A DNA stretch of 64,000 nt from Candidatus Thiodubiliella sp. (GCA_029237605.1 JAQRGB010000012.1:81087-145086), one strand, 5' to 3'; counted from the first letter of the stretch, positions 42,915 to 53,437 are shown. Notes: a model not told the origin generated them from the letters alone. A program made the numbers and translations.

Positions 42915-43785
42915 GTATAAAATTTAAAAATAAAAAGAAATATTTTACGCTAAAACCTTTAATTGTATAAGGTATTCGCATAATTTTTCATTTTAACTAC
43001 CATCTTTGTAGTTTTTACAAAAAAATCTATTTCATCCATCAAAACTCAAAAACATCTTATTTTTATAGGTTTTTATTTCTTTAAAATTTATATCATCAAT
43101 AATAAATTAATTAAAGTTAATAAATTTATTTTAAGACATGATAAAAAGGTATTTGTACGACCTGTAATAAGTAAATTTAACACAGAAATTGAATGTAAGC
43201 TTGCAAAGCAATAATTATCAAAAGAAAAATAAAAAGAACGCAAGAAGAATTCAAAAACAAAATATTAATAATCCTAAAATTACTGTTTAAGCGTTTTATT
43301 GTGCATAGGCATACTGCTTTTATTAAAATAAAAATTAAGACACATTAGCTACTTTATACTTTTTTTCTCTTCCTTAGTCTTTTAAGCATCTCATTTATTA
43401 AAATTCTTTATCTTTATAATTTAATAATGCGAATGCTAAAATATTGAACCAAGGTATTTAACACTGAACCACACTACCATAACAGATTTTACAGCCTTTT
43501 ATTATTTATTAAAATATAACAATTATTCAAACTTCGCACTTGTTTAAAATATTCATACTAGTTTTAAAATTACATCTCATAGCAATAAGTTATAATCTAG
43601 TTTTATTTGTTCTTAATCTATTATATCTTATCTAAATCGTGATAAAGTTTGAGCAGCCAAAATGTGCATTCAATCACATAGCAAATAGATGAACGTTATT
43701 TGTTGTTGTTAATATAAAAATTAAATTTATTTTAAAAATAATTTGAATTTATTTATTTGAGTTTCTTTTTAAATTACCAAAAGTT
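42915..43785 (+). other. AT-rich spacer between recJ and thrS
   Basis: About 870 bases without an intact gene. A short plus-strand frame around 43128-43213 reads NKFILRHDKKVFVRPVISKF and on to ECKLAKQ, which looks like protein but matches nothing I recognise; it may be a remnant. The thrS promoter should lie near its left end. No tRNA or repeat seen. Confidence 0.4.
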
Positions 43786-45477
43786 TTATTTAATCTGTTC
43801 AATCATCAGCTGTAAATTGCTGACACCTTGCCATTTATTAACAGATAGCTTATAAGCAATTTGCACTATTGTTTTATTAACAGGTGCTTGAAAAAATGCA
43901 ATAGCATCATACACTATGTTACTGTCAACAAGTTTAATACTGCATTTAAGGTGTTTTTCGCCTACAATTTTTTGTTCTATTATCTCAAAATCTCCATAAA
44001 AAACTGGCTCCTCAAATCCTTGCCCCCATGGCCCACTATCTGCTACTAATTGCGCATTGTTTAAAGTTATGTCAAATGCTTCTAATTTTCCATCAGTCAA
44101 TAACTCCATCTTAGGTAATTTGTTATTCAAATGATCCTGAATAAAATCATTAAATACCTTTTTAAATACTGCAAAATTCTCTTTATTAATACTTAATCCT
44201 GCTGCCATTGCATGACCACCAAATTTTAAAATCAAATTAGGATTTTTTCTATCTATTAAATCTAATAAATCTTTAATATGTACATCAGGAATAGAGCGAA
44301 TAGAACCTTTTATAAATTTTTCTCCTGATTTAGCGAATACTGCCACTGGGCAATGATAATCTTCTTTCAACTTGCCAGCTACAATACCAACAATACCCTC
44401 ATGCCATGACTCATCAAATAAACTTAGTGCAAATTTACCTGTTTCAATATTCTGCGTATTAATAATAACTTGCGCTTGTTCTTGCATACGAGCCTGCTGT
44501 TGTTTACGTTCTTGATTAAATTGCTCCAACTCCATAGCATAACGCCTAGCATCATTTATATTATTACTCAACAAACATTTAATGCCGCGAGAAATATCAC
44601 TCAGGCGTCCTGCCGCATTAAGTCTTGGCGCAACTGAAAAACCTAAGTCACTAGCCTGTAAAGTTTGCGCCTTTCTATTTGCAATTTCCAATAATGCCAA
44701 AATACCAGGCGAACATTGGCTAACACGAATATGTTTAATACCTTGATTAATTAAAATTCTATTATTTTGGTCTAGTTTGACTACATCTGCCACTGTACCA
44801 AGTGCCACTAAATCCAATACTGTGCGCAAATCTGGTAATGGGATATTTTGTTTAGTGAAATAACCACACTTAATAAGATGTGTTTTAAAAGCTGACATCA
44901 AATAAAAACATACTCCAACACCTGCAAGATTTTTACTTATAAATTCACAATCTTTAAGATTAGGATTAATAATCGCATCTGCGCTGGGTAAAATTTTACT
45001 AGGTAAGTGATGATCGGTGATAATCACATTAATGCCAGATGCTTTTGCCAACGCCACCCCGTCAAAACTTGATATGCCATTGTCAACTGTAATAATCAAA
45101 TCTGGTTGTTTTTCTTGAATAGCTAATTTAACAATTTCTACACTAAGTCCATAACCATGCTCAAAGCGATTAGGCACCAAAAAATCAATAAATTTAGCAC
45201 CCATTAGCCTGAGCGATTTAATTGCCACAACCGATGCAGTGGCACCATCACAATCAAAATCACCAATAATTAAAATACGCTTATCGCTCAATAAAACTTT
45301 TTCGAGCAAATCAAGTGCAATATTTAATTGCCTAAAGTTAGGACTTAATAAATTATCTAGACTTAAGGATAGCTGTACTTCTGAAACGCATCTAGTAGCA
45401 TAAACGTTCTTTAAGAAAATGGGGATATCGTCTGAATAGGATTCAAATAGATCTTTGTCTATTTCTCTAGTTAACAC
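43786..45477 (-). CDS. recJ: Single-stranded-DNA exonuclease RecJ
   Basis: 5'-3' exonuclease of recombination and mismatch repair, DHH superfamily, 563 residues. Motif I is IIGDFDCDGATASVV (about residues 75-89), the DHH motif lies in VIITDHHLPS and the DHHA1 domain has KFGGHAMAAGLSI. An OB-like domain closes the chain. The start overlaps the thiO stop by seven bases. Confidence 0.95.
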   Translation of the reverse strand: MLTREIDKDLFESYSDDIPIFLKNVYATRCVSEVQLSLSLDNLLSPNFRQLNIALDLLEKVLLSDKRILIIGDFDCDGATASVVAIKSLRLMGAKFIDFLVPNRFEHGYGLSVEIVKLAIQEKQPDLIITVDNGISSFDGVALAKASGINVIITDHHLPSKILPSADAIINPNLKDCEFISKNLAGVGVCFYLMSAFKTHLIKCGYFTKQNIPLPDLRTVLDLVALGTVADVVKLDQNNRILINQGIKHIRVSQCSPGILALLEIANRKAQTLQASDLGFSVAPRLNAAGRLSDISRGIKCLLSNNINDARRYAMELEQFNQERKQQQARMQEQAQVIINTQNIETGKFALSLFDESWHEGIVGIVAGKLKEDYHCPVAVFAKSGEKFIKGSIRSIPDVHIKDLLDLIDRKNPNLILKFGGHAMAAGLSINKENFAVFKKVFNDFIQDHLNNKLPKMELLTDGKLEAFDITLNNAQLVADSGPWGQGFEEPVFYGDFEIIEQKIVGEKHLKCSIKLVDSNIVYDAIAFFQAPVNKTIVQIAYKLSVNKWQGVSNLQLMIEQIK

Positions 45478-46457
45478 ACTAAATCTTTTATTCTATTAGC
45501 ACTTTCAGGTGCCATGCTAAGCCCATTACGGAAATGTCCAGTATTGACATACAAGTGCTCTAACTGAGTATGTTTTTCAATAATCACATCCGTTTTACTT
45601 GCAGGCCTAAATCCAGCCCAATGATGCTTAATCTTAGCGCCTTCTAGCTGTGGAAACCTCTCAGTCACGAAAGCAAGCAACTCATCGCCCACTTTCTTAT
45701 CAATGCCTTTATCAAAACCTACATCTTCCATAGTAGAGCCGACCAAAATATGCCCATCTTTTCTAGGAATAATATAACAACCCTGATCAAGAACAATATG
45801 CTCTAGCATATCTATCTCAGCCTTAATAACAATCATCTGTCCTTTTATAGGAAATATTTTGTTATCGTCGCTCAACAAAGAGGAACTCCAAGCGCCACCA
45901 CATATAATCACCTTATCGGCATAATAATTTTTGTATTCAGTCTTAGCACCAAGCACAACATTATTCTCAGTAATCAACTCATCAACCTTAGTGTGTTCAA
46001 CAACCTCAACCCCTCGCTTAAGAATATCGGATTTAAGTGCTCTTAATATCCTGGGATTACGCACCTGTGCCACATCTTTAAATACTCCGCCTCTTAGGTG
46101 TTTTTGAATGTTAATATTGTATTTATCCATCCATACTCGCGCCTTTGGTGTGTCATATTTATCCATCATTAACAAACCTGATTGGATATATTCAGGGTCA
46201 ATGCCAGTATCCTCAAACAATGCAGCGCATAAGTCACCATACACCATTTGAGATGCAATACTAAAATCGTTGACTAAATCACTATAATCCCAGGGATAAA
46301 GCGGACTGATAATGCCACCGCCTGCCCAAGAAGATTCTTTAGCGCATTCACGTTGGTCTAGTAGAGTCACACGAGAGCCTGCCATTGACAATGTTCTTGC
46401 ACTCATCATGCCAATAATGCCACCACCAATGATTAAACAGTCACTCATTTTTTCCAA
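45471..46457 (-). CDS. thiO: Glycine oxidase-like FAD enzyme (ThiO)
   Basis: FAD-dependent D-amino-acid oxidase fold, 328 residues. The dinucleotide loop CLIIGGGIIGMMSARTLSMA is at the N-terminus, followed by AWGGI-like ESSWAGGGIISPLYPW. The C-terminal VNTGHFRNGLSMAPESANRI is typical of ThiO, which makes iminoglycine for the thiazole of thiamine. It overlaps lspA by 13 bases and recJ by seven. Confidence 0.87.
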   Translation of the reverse strand: MEKMSDCLIIGGGIIGMMSARTLSMAGSRVTLLDQRECAKESSWAGGGIISPLYPWDYSDLVNDFSIASQMVYGDLCAALFEDTGIDPEYIQSGLLMMDKYDTPKARVWMDKYNINIQKHLRGGVFKDVAQVRNPRILRALKSDILKRGVEVVEHTKVDELITENNVVLGAKTEYKNYYADKVIICGGAWSSSLLSDDNKIFPIKGQMIVIKAEIDMLEHIVLDQGCYIIPRKDGHILVGSTMEDVGFDKGIDKKVGDELLAFVTERFPQLEGAKIKHHWAGFRPASKTDVIIEKHTQLEHLYVNTGHFRNGLSMAPESANRIKDLVC

Positions 46458-46906
46458 TCCACTATCAATAATAATGCTACGCCAATAACAATAACAATAT
46501 CGGCAAAATTAAAAATTGGCCAATTAAAACCTTGATAATGAAAGTCAATAAAATCAACTACAAAGCCATTTATAATTCTGTCAATCAGATTACCAATAGC
46601 ACCAGATAAAATCAAAGTTAAACTGATTAGCTTAAATTTTCTATTTAAAGGCGTTTTAAATATCCAAATAACAATAGCAATACTAGCAATAATAGAAACG
46701 CTTGATAAAAAATAATATTGCCAACCGCCACCATTAGAAAAAATGCTAAATGCTGCACCATAATTATGGACAAAAGTTAGTGAAAAGAATTCATTGACAT
46801 CAATCGAATTACCAATACCACCTAAATATTCATAGGCCAATAGTTTTGTTAGTTGATCAAACACAACTAATAGTACAACTAATAAAAAATATTTATTGTG
46901 TTTCAT
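46445..46906 (-). CDS. lspA: Lipoprotein signal peptidase
   Basis: Aspartic membrane protease that removes lipoprotein signal peptides, 153 residues, four membrane helices. Catalytic aspartates are Asp109 in GNLIDR and Asp136 in FNFADI, the conserved spacing. It serves lipoproteins such as the glycine-zipper protein at 39.3 kb. Its ATG overlaps the upstream MFS stop as ATGA. Confidence 0.96.
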   Translation of the reverse strand: MKHNKYFLLVVLLVVFDQLTKLLAYEYLGGIGNSIDVNEFFSLTFVHNYGAAFSIFSNGGGWQYYFLSSVSIIASIAIVIWIFKTPLNRKFKLISLTLILSGAIGNLIDRIINGFVVDFIDFHYQGFNWPIFNFADIVIVIGVALLLIVDWKK

Positions 46907-47682
46907 GTTCTGCTTGGATTATACTTAACAATTATCACAATCGGAATTATAAAGCCTAAAATAATCACTACCCATAGCAAATCACCGAGTTGTGAATAAT
47001 CTTGCGCAACTACAATAACACCATCATTTACCACTTCGCGCTCATCTTTAAAAATATCCGCTAACTCGCCACCAACCCAACTGGTAATAAAAATAGCAAA
47101 ACCTAATGATAGGCGCCCTAATACTTGAATACTTGCTAATTCTTGATGAATTTTTTCTTCAGCCTGACTCTTGTCTATCACCTCAGTGCTCATTGTATCT
47201 GCCACCACATCTTGCATAACAAAACCAATAATAGCAATCACGCTGGCAAAAATATAAACACTCTTTTTAGAAAATGCTGCAATGATTGAATAATCGCCAA
47301 CAACTGCAATCATTAATAAAGAGCTAATAGTAATCAGTAATGCACCGATATAGATATAAGATTTACGATTAGAGCCAAAAATTAATACGCTATCAACTAA
47401 TGAGCCAAAAATCATTTTCACCGTCCACGGCACAGTGAGCCATACACCCAACTCTGCCAAATTTGCCGCGCTCATATCTAACGTATCTTTCACCCAAAAG
47501 TTTGTGGCAATAGCAGTAAAAACACTACTGCCATAAGCAAAATATACCAATAACAATGGCACATAGCGTAAACGTAAGGCTTTAATTGGCGTTAAAAAAA
47601 TATTCAGCATAGAAATTTCGTAGTTTTTATTGGTGAGAGTAAAAATACTCAACATATAAGTTATGGGGGTAAACTTTTTCAT
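46903..47682 (-). CDS. Short MFS-type transporter (BT1/PucC-like), possibly truncated
   Basis: Membrane protein of 259 residues with about seven hydrophobic segments. It has [20 protein letters not shown] and [20 protein letters not shown], an MFS-like first half, then [20 protein letters not shown]. Major-facilitator carriers usually have twelve helices and over 400 residues, so only the N-terminal half plus one helix is present. The stop overlaps lspA, so the short form is stably fused into the operon. The start is uncertain; an internal ATG at 47610 is an alternative. Substrate unknown. Confidence 0.6.
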   Translation of the reverse strand: MKKFTPITYMLSIFTLTNKNYEISMLNIFLTPIKALRLRYVPLLLVYFAYGSSVFTAIATNFWVKDTLDMSAANLAELGVWLTVPWTVKMIFGSLVDSVLIFGSNRKSYIYIGALLITISSLLMIAVVGDYSIIAAFSKKSVYIFASVIAIIGFVMQDVVADTMSTEVIDKSQAEEKIHQELASIQVLGRLSLGFAIFITSWVGGELADIFKDEREVVNDGVIVVAQDYSQLGDLLWVVIILGFIIPIVIIVKYNPSRT

Positions 47683-47716
47683 TATAATTTACTTATTTCA
47701 ATATGGTGAGAATATT

Positions 47717-48502
47717 ATGGGATTTTTAAATGGAAAGAAAGCATTAGTTGTTGGAGTTGCCTCTAACCGTTCAATTGCGTGGGGCATTGCACAAGCAATG
47801 ACAAGGCAAGGTTGTGAAATTGCGCTAACCTACCAGAACGAAAAGCTTAAAAAACGCGTAGATAAGTGCGCTAAAGTTTGTAACTCCAATATTGTCATAC
47901 CTTGTGATGTTGCTACCGATAGTAGCATTGAAGAAACTTTCACTGAATTAAGAAAATATTGGAATAACTTTGATATTCTAGTACATTCAGTAGCTTTTGC
48001 ACCGCGTGAAGCATTAAATGGTAACTATATTGATGTCACTACACGTGAAAACTTTACCATCGCACACGATATAAGTTCTTACAGTTTTACTGCACTAGCA
48101 AAAGGCGCAAAACCTATGCTAAATAAAAATGGATCACTATTAACAGTAAGTTACCTAGGTGCAATTCGTGCAATTCCTAATTACAATGTAATGGGCGTTG
48201 CAAAAGCTTCACTTGAGGCAAATGTTCGCTATATGGCAGCGGCAATGGGTCCTGATAAAGGCATTCGTGTCAATGCTGTATCAGCAGGTCCAATCAAAAC
48301 TTTAGCAGCATCTGGCATTAAAGATTTTAGTAAATTACTTGATTATGCGGCCACCTCATCAGCACTTAAGCGCAATGTAACAATTGAAGAAGTTGGCAAT
48401 GCTTCTGCATTTTTATGCTCAGATTTAGCATCAGGTATTACAGGTGAAACCACATACATTGATTCTGGTTATAACTTTTATGACAAAGGTCCTGATTTAT
48501 AA
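47717..48502 (+). CDS. fabI: Enoyl-ACP reductase (NADH)
   Basis: Last reductive step of fatty acid elongation, 261 residues from ATG at 47717 ([20 protein letters not shown]). SDR-type with the FabI catalytic triad positions Tyr146, Tyr156 and Lys163 ([17 protein letters not shown]), identical in numbering to E. coli. AFAPREAL and the substrate loop [11 protein letters not shown] are present. Divergent from the MFS gene. Confidence 0.95.
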   Translation: MGFLNGKKALVVGVASNRSIAWGIAQAMTRQGCEIALTYQNEKLKKRVDKCAKVCNSNIVIPCDVATDSSIEETFTELRKYWNNFDILVHSVAFAPREALNGNYIDVTTRENFTIAHDISSYSFTALAKGAKPMLNKNGSLLTVSYLGAIRAIPNYNVMGVAKASLEANVRYMAAAMGPDKGIRVNAVSAGPIKTLAASGIKDFSKLLDYAATSSALKRNVTIEEVGNASAFLCSDLASGITGETTYIDSGYNFYDKGPDL

Positions 48503-48545
48503 GTCAAAACTAGGAATAAAAACCATAAAGTACAAGTTTTTTTTA

Positions 48546-49013
48546 TTAACCGCCTAGTTGAAATTGACGTCTAACTTGTTTTAAGATACTTTTTATATCT
48601 TCTTGCCAGCGAAAAATAGTCATGCGCTCGTCATTAGTTTTAACTAATGACGATAGTATAATTGGTGGTGTAGCAATCAATAAAGTATAATTACCCTCTT
48701 CCATTACTGTAATTTTTAATGGCAAAAATGGTACAATTTCAGGATATTTATTACTCATTTTTTTTATTTCATCATATTCGCCAAAAAATAGAATTCTATA
48801 CTTGTCTGATTTGTAATTAAGCTTATTCAGTGCAAAGTCACAACGCTGAAAATAAGCTGGATGATAGTGATACGCCACAATAGTCTCATTAAGTGCCGCC
48901 CAAGTATCTACAAAATTTGCATCTACACGCTCAGTTAAAATCTTATTGTATACCGCAAATGTTGTGGCACTTAACAACATTATTATGCATAATGTTAAAA
49001 CTCTAATTACCAT
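48546..49013 (-). CDS. DUF302-family periplasmic protein
   Basis: A 155-residue protein with an N-terminal signal segment (MVIRVLTLCIIMLLSATTFA). VAYHYHPAYFQRCDFALNKL, then FFGEYDEIKKMSNKYPEIVP and FLPLKITVMEEGNYTLLIATP follow the pattern of a DUF302 domain ('...P.....LPC.V.V.E..g.v.i...'). The role of the domain is unknown. It overlaps the cytochrome gene by seven bases, and that gene's C-terminus carries a related domain, so the two products probably work together. Confidence 0.65.
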   Translation of the reverse strand: MVIRVLTLCIIMLLSATTFAVYNKILTERVDANFVDTWAALNETIVAYHYHPAYFQRCDFALNKLNYKSDKYRILFFGEYDEIKKMSNKYPEIVPFLPLKITVMEEGNYTLLIATPPIILSSLVKTNDERMTIFRWQEDIKSILKQVRRQFQLGG

Positions 49014-50044
49014 AGCGCCTCTTCAACCATTTCTTGCATTTCTTTAATTAAAATAATGGCTGCTTCGCTGATTTGTTCGTTATTAAAGCGCGCCACTGCA
49101 TACTTATAGTTTGCAAGCACAACACGCACTTTACCCTGCTCATCTTCCACAACTGTGACCCTACATGGCAACATAACACCTAATCTTGGTTCTATTTTTA
49201 AAAAATTCTGCATATTATTAAAATTACAAAAACGAATTACAACTTGTTTTTTATCATCAACACTAAAATTCTCTTTTCGCAAACCTTCAAGTAACGTCCT
49301 ATTTGCATAAACTCTAAAATTATAAGACGCAACAGAGTTTCGTATTTTTTTCACTGTTTCTTTTAATTTATATGGGCTATCGTAAATAAATGATACTGGT
49401 TCACGTATACGTCTAATAATGTTCTTATAACTAGGTGGCTTCTCATGAGAGCGAATAAAACTCACTACATCATTTAACATTTGGTCGGTAAAGTTAAATG
49501 CCGTAACAAATGGTACCATCTCAGTATTTTTAATACCATTTGCAATAATATGTTTAATCATTTGATCTTCTGCTGAATACAAAAAACCTCGATTTATAAG
49601 TGATGGTGGTGAAACCAGTCTATCTTTTTGCCAAGAAAAATTTTTCCCAATACCTTGTCCACCTTTTAAATCATAGCCATGACAACTTTGACAATACTTC
49701 TTATAAATACCTTGTCCATTTTTAACATTACCCTTGATAGCTGCTACATCATATTTTGGTGCTTTAATCCCAGCACGTAAAAATCTAATAAGTTCAGTTA
49801 TCTGGTTATCAGAAAAATTGAATCCCTGCATAACTCGACCTGGTCTGCCACTTTTAATAGTTCTTTGCAAATACCTATCAGAATGATTGGCAATAGTCGA
49901 TCTATATAATGGCAAACCTAAAGAACCTTGTTGAGAGAAGCCATGACATTTTTCACAATTTTCGCTGTAAAGTTCTCTGCCTCCTGCCAAGCTTAATAAA
50001 GGCAATAACGCCAATACCAATATTAACTCTAGTTTTAGTTTCAT
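49007..50044 (-). CDS. Diheme c-type cytochrome fused to a DUF302-like domain
   Basis: Signal peptide (residues 1-20), then two cytochrome c domains with heme sites CEKCH (30-34) and CQSCH (118-122). Probable Met ligands are in GRVMQGF (about 72) and NTEMVPF. Residues from about 215 to the end form a DUF302-like module (IRFCNFNNMQNFLKIEPRLG, MLPCRVTVVEDEQGKVRVVL). The product would be a periplasmic electron carrier. Its acceptor and donor are not identifiable here; such fusions would suit respiratory or sulfur-oxidation chemistry, which is inference. Confidence 0.8.
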   Translation of the reverse strand: MKLKLELILVLALLPLLSLAGGRELYSENCEKCHGFSQQGSLGLPLYRSTIANHSDRYLQRTIKSGRPGRVMQGFNFSDNQITELIRFLRAGIKAPKYDVAAIKGNVKNGQGIYKKYCQSCHGYDLKGGQGIGKNFSWQKDRLVSPPSLINRGFLYSAEDQMIKHIIANGIKNTEMVPFVTAFNFTDQMLNDVVSFIRSHEKPPSYKNIIRRIREPVSFIYDSPYKLKETVKKIRNSVASYNFRVYANRTLLEGLRKENFSVDDKKQVVIRFCNFNNMQNFLKIEPRLGVMLPCRVTVVEDEQGKVRVVLANYKYAVARFNNEQISEAAIILIKEMQEMVEEALW

Positions 50045-50069
50045 AAGCTTAGATTTTTAAAATACTTTC

Positions 50070-51911
50070 TTATAAGCGATCTGTAAATATTTCAATATTA
50101 GTATTTTTACGTAATGTTCTTAAAATACTATCAAACAATTCTTCAGACTCAAAATTAAGCATTACACCTGATAATATATCATCTGATATGCCTTTAGATA
50201 CTTTGATTGCCGATAATTTCAATACAACTGATCGTTGTTTATTTAAACTTTGTGCGCCATAAGTTGCGCCATTATTTGGCTTTGGTAAAGAAAATACGCT
50301 ATTAATAATCCCAATATCCTCTTGCTTTGACCCTCTTTCAACCCAACCAACATCTTTCCATTTAAGTTTATATTCATCTATTAATTTTTGAACAACACCT
50401 GTGTCACCAGCATTAAGTGAAGTGGAAATTTTATTGGCAATCTTGTCAATAAAAGTCTTTGCTAATAAACTAGATAAATGTTTAGTAATTTCAAGTTTAG
50501 CTTCATCAAATTTTTTTTGCCTTTTAGTGATTTTCTTATTAATTTTTAATATCATAAACTTATCTTTAGATAATTCAATTAATTTAGAATTCTCGCCCTT
50601 GTTCAATACCACGTCACTATAAGCTGCTGCCACAAACTTAACATCATATTTCCTTGTATCTTGAGTAAAGAACTCAGAAACTTCAAACTCTAGGTCCATT
50701 TGTTTGGCTGCTTCTTCTAAACCTAATTCATATGATAGATTACTTAATTGCTCTGTAAGTTTATAAATAGATTTTTGCACTTCACGTTCAGTGTAAATTT
50801 TAGTTAGCTCACTGCGTACTACTTCAAAAGTTTTAGTTTTTGCTGCCTTAATTTTATTTAACTTAATAATATGATAGCCAAAACTAGTTTTTAATGGTGC
50901 GCTCACTTCATTCTCTTTCATACTAAACACCTTGGCGTCAAACTCAGGTACCATTGTACCTTTAGTAAAAAATCCTAAATCACCGCCGTTATCTCTTGAT
51001 GACTTATCTTGTGAGTATTTAGTGGCTAACTTAGTGAAAGATTTACTTTGCTTTAACTGCGCAGCAATAGTATTTGCTAATTCTTCAGACTCAACTAAAA
51101 TATGCTGAGCTTTACGCTCTTCTTCAGTGCTAAAAAGCGCCTTCTCATCTTCATAAAGACTAAGAAGGTTATCGTCATTCACTTTAATGCTTTTGGCAAT
51201 TTTTTCAGTTGATAATTCAACAAAATTAACTTTTACTTTTTGTGGCTCAAAAAATATTTGTTTATTTTTATCAAAAAAATCTCTAACACTCTTAGGATCA
51301 ATCTCCGCTTTATCGGTGTAGTCTTCTATATTAAGCGCAATATAACTAAACTTACGCTGTTGGTTATTCAATGATTGCATGCGTTTCAGCGTCAATGGCG
51401 TCACAAACGCAGAATCCAATAAATTATATTTAATTTGATTTTGTATTAATTCTTCTGTTTGTATACTTTCATATTCAATATCTGAAAAACCTTTTAATCT
51501 GAGTAACTGTTTATATTTGTCTATAGAAAACTTACCTTCTACCTTAAATGCATCATTTGTTTGAATAAACATCCACAACTCACGCGGAGTTATCGCATAA
51601 CCAGATTCATCTGCTAATTTATTCAAAATTCGTCTATTGATCATTGACTGGATAGTTAAAGGCCTTAGTTCAGAATTTATATCGTCTGTATAACCTTCCC
51701 CCAACTCTTTCTGTAAACGTCTTTTAATAGCGTTAAATTCTTTTAAATATGCCTCTTTAGAGATATCATCATTGCCAATACTGGCAACTATAATATTCGA
51801 ATCACCTGTAAAGTATTCACTAACGCCAAACAAAGCGAACGGGATTGTAATCATACCAACGATTAAATAAGCAACCCAGCCTTTAGTTTTATTTCTAATA
51901 GAGTTTAACAT
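50070..51911 (-). CDS. ppiD: Periplasmic folding chaperone PpiD
   Basis: Membrane-anchored PPIase-type chaperone at the Sec translocon exit, 613 residues. One N-terminal helix (GWVAYLIVGMITIPFALFGV), a SurA-N-like region, then a parvulin domain (HILVESEELANTIAAQLKQS, DLGFFTKGTMVPEFDAKVFS, TSFGYHIIKL at about residues 265-365) and a long C-terminal periplasmic part. Length fits E. coli PpiD (623). No hupB neighbour. Confidence 0.92.
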   Translation of the reverse strand: MLNSIRNKTKGWVAYLIVGMITIPFALFGVSEYFTGDSNIIVASIGNDDISKEAYLKEFNAIKRRLQKELGEGYTDDINSELRPLTIQSMINRRILNKLADESGYAITPRELWMFIQTNDAFKVEGKFSIDKYKQLLRLKGFSDIEYESIQTEELIQNQIKYNLLDSAFVTPLTLKRMQSLNNQQRKFSYIALNIEDYTDKAEIDPKSVRDFFDKNKQIFFEPQKVKVNFVELSTEKIAKSIKVNDDNLLSLYEDEKALFSTEEERKAQHILVESEELANTIAAQLKQSKSFTKLATKYSQDKSSRDNGGDLGFFTKGTMVPEFDAKVFSMKENEVSAPLKTSFGYHIIKLNKIKAAKTKTFEVVRSELTKIYTEREVQKSIYKLTEQLSNLSYELGLEEAAKQMDLEFEVSEFFTQDTRKYDVKFVAAAYSDVVLNKGENSKLIELSKDKFMILKINKKITKRQKKFDEAKLEITKHLSSLLAKTFIDKIANKISTSLNAGDTGVVQKLIDEYKLKWKDVGWVERGSKQEDIGIINSVFSLPKPNNGATYGAQSLNKQRSVVLKLSAIKVSKGISDDILSGVMLNFESEELFDSILRTLRKNTNIEIFTDRL

Positions 51912-52278
51912 AGCATTACTTTATAAAAAAATTAGAACGATAAATTATAATTGGTTTTTATCATTAAATAAAGAAATTTACAACTCTTTCGATGATTTAA
52001 GGTTAAGCCCATTATTGCAGTATTAATAAAAAAACGAATAGCTCAGTAAAGTAGCCATTAAAAGAGATAGATTATAAAAAAAATTAAATAGCTTTCGTTT
52101 CTTATATAATTTGTAGATATATTAATCTTAAGTCACTCTCATATTCTTTATCAATTAACAACCAACAACTAAATTTTGCCTTATGTGACATCCCATCAAA
52201 AATATAATATAATGTAATAAGATAACTACAAATAAATAATACCACATTTTAATATTAGATTAATAATAAAATAACTTT
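51912..52278 (+). other. AT-rich spacer between ppiD and a glycosyltransferase
   Basis: About 365 bases with no gene seen. It should hold two divergent promoters; no convincing hexamers. Confidence 0.4.
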
Positions 52279-53100
52279 ATGAATAAACAAATACCAATTA
52301 CTGTTATTAACTTAAAAAAAGATACTGGTAGAAAGAATAAAATTACGCAACAATTAAATGATCTAAATCTTGAGTTTAGTTTTTTTGATGCAATTTATGG
52401 TGCTGAATTAAATGATAAAGAGTTTAATGCAGTATATAACCCAAAGCACTCGATTAAGAAAAACGCAAGACTATTAAGAAAAAATGACATTGGTTGTGCA
52501 TTAAGCCATTTAGGAGTCTACCAACAAATGTTAGATGATAATATAGATAAAATGATTATATTGGAAGACGACGTCATTCTTGACAAAGAGTTTGTAAATG
52601 CATTAGATATTATTGGATATTTACCTGAAAATTTAGAAATATTTTTATTAGGTTATTCATCAAAGAGGAGAATGCCTTGTAATTTTAATATAAAATTAAA
52701 AAATAACCATACTGCATTTAATATAGGAGTGTCGCCAAAACAGAGGGGTGGTCTTTATGCCTATGTTATCAATAAGAGAGGAGCGCTCAGAATGTTATCC
52801 TACAAAGACTCTATATATCAATCTATAGACTCATATACTGGTGATTATCGTTATATGAATGTTTATAATATATATCCTAGAGTGGCAATGCAAAATCATA
52901 ATATTCCTAGTTCAATTGGCTATGACGACTGCGTGAGCGATGAACCTAGATGGAAGCAGCAAAAAATTATTAAAATTATTAGAAATTATAATAATAAAAG
53001 AAGAGCTAAAAGACAAAAAAATGAAGCAGTGTCTGTAAGTTGCATATTGCATAAAATTAAATTTAAAATTAAAAATGGTTTTAAAGATTATTATTCATAA
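52279..53100 (+). CDS. Glycosyltransferase family 25 (LPS-type)
   Basis: 273 residues. PITVINLKKDTGRKNKITQQ at the start, NDIGCALSHLGVYQQML and MIILEDDVIL with the metal-binding acidic pair, then RGGLYAYVINKRGALRML, are family-25 landmarks. Members add galactose or other sugars to lipooligosaccharide. It stands alone with long AT-rich flanks, is itself very AT-rich and ends in a basic tail, which could mean horizontal gain or relaxed selection. Confidence 0.82.
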   Translation: MNKQIPITVINLKKDTGRKNKITQQLNDLNLEFSFFDAIYGAELNDKEFNAVYNPKHSIKKNARLLRKNDIGCALSHLGVYQQMLDDNIDKMIILEDDVILDKEFVNALDIIGYLPENLEIFLLGYSSKRRMPCNFNIKLKNNHTAFNIGVSPKQRGGLYAYVINKRGALRMLSYKDSIYQSIDSYTGDYRYMNVYNIYPRVAMQNHNIPSSIGYDDCVSDEPRWKQQKIIKIIRNYNNKRRAKRQKNEAVSVSCILHKIKFKIKNGFKDYYS

Positions 53101-53437
53101 TATATAGGTTGTAAATTTTAGTGTAAGTCGGATCGTAGCAATATAAACCACAAAAAATCAATAAATTACATAAGTAAAAATTAGAATATAATGCATAATA
53201 CCGCTATATTACGTCAAATTAATAGCAGCTTAAGCCAATAAATAGATAATTAGGATATTTAGCGAAAGGCACAACAACCGTTATTCCTCTAAAATAAATA
53301 ATTATGACGTATTTACTACTAAAAACCTTTGGGTAATTTTCGAACCTAAACTCAACAAATAATTTTTTATCAAACTAAGTAGTGATTTTATATTTTTTTT
53401 AATTTTTTCCACATAAGTGGAAATAGCTTTAGGATCT
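53101..53437 (+). other. Spacer with adapter remnant
   Basis: About 340 bases without a supported gene. It holds the short type B remnant at 53125-53139. A minus-strand frame that continues from galU in another phase (KDPKAISTYVEKIKKNIKSL, ending near 53302) is open but unassigned. Confidence 0.4.
53125..53139 (+). other. Probable MGI/BGI adapter fragment (type B, 15 bases)
   Basis: First 15 bases of type B after the glycosyltransferase gene. Too short to be certain alone, but it starts at the same AAGTCGG end as every other copy. Confidence 0.75.
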
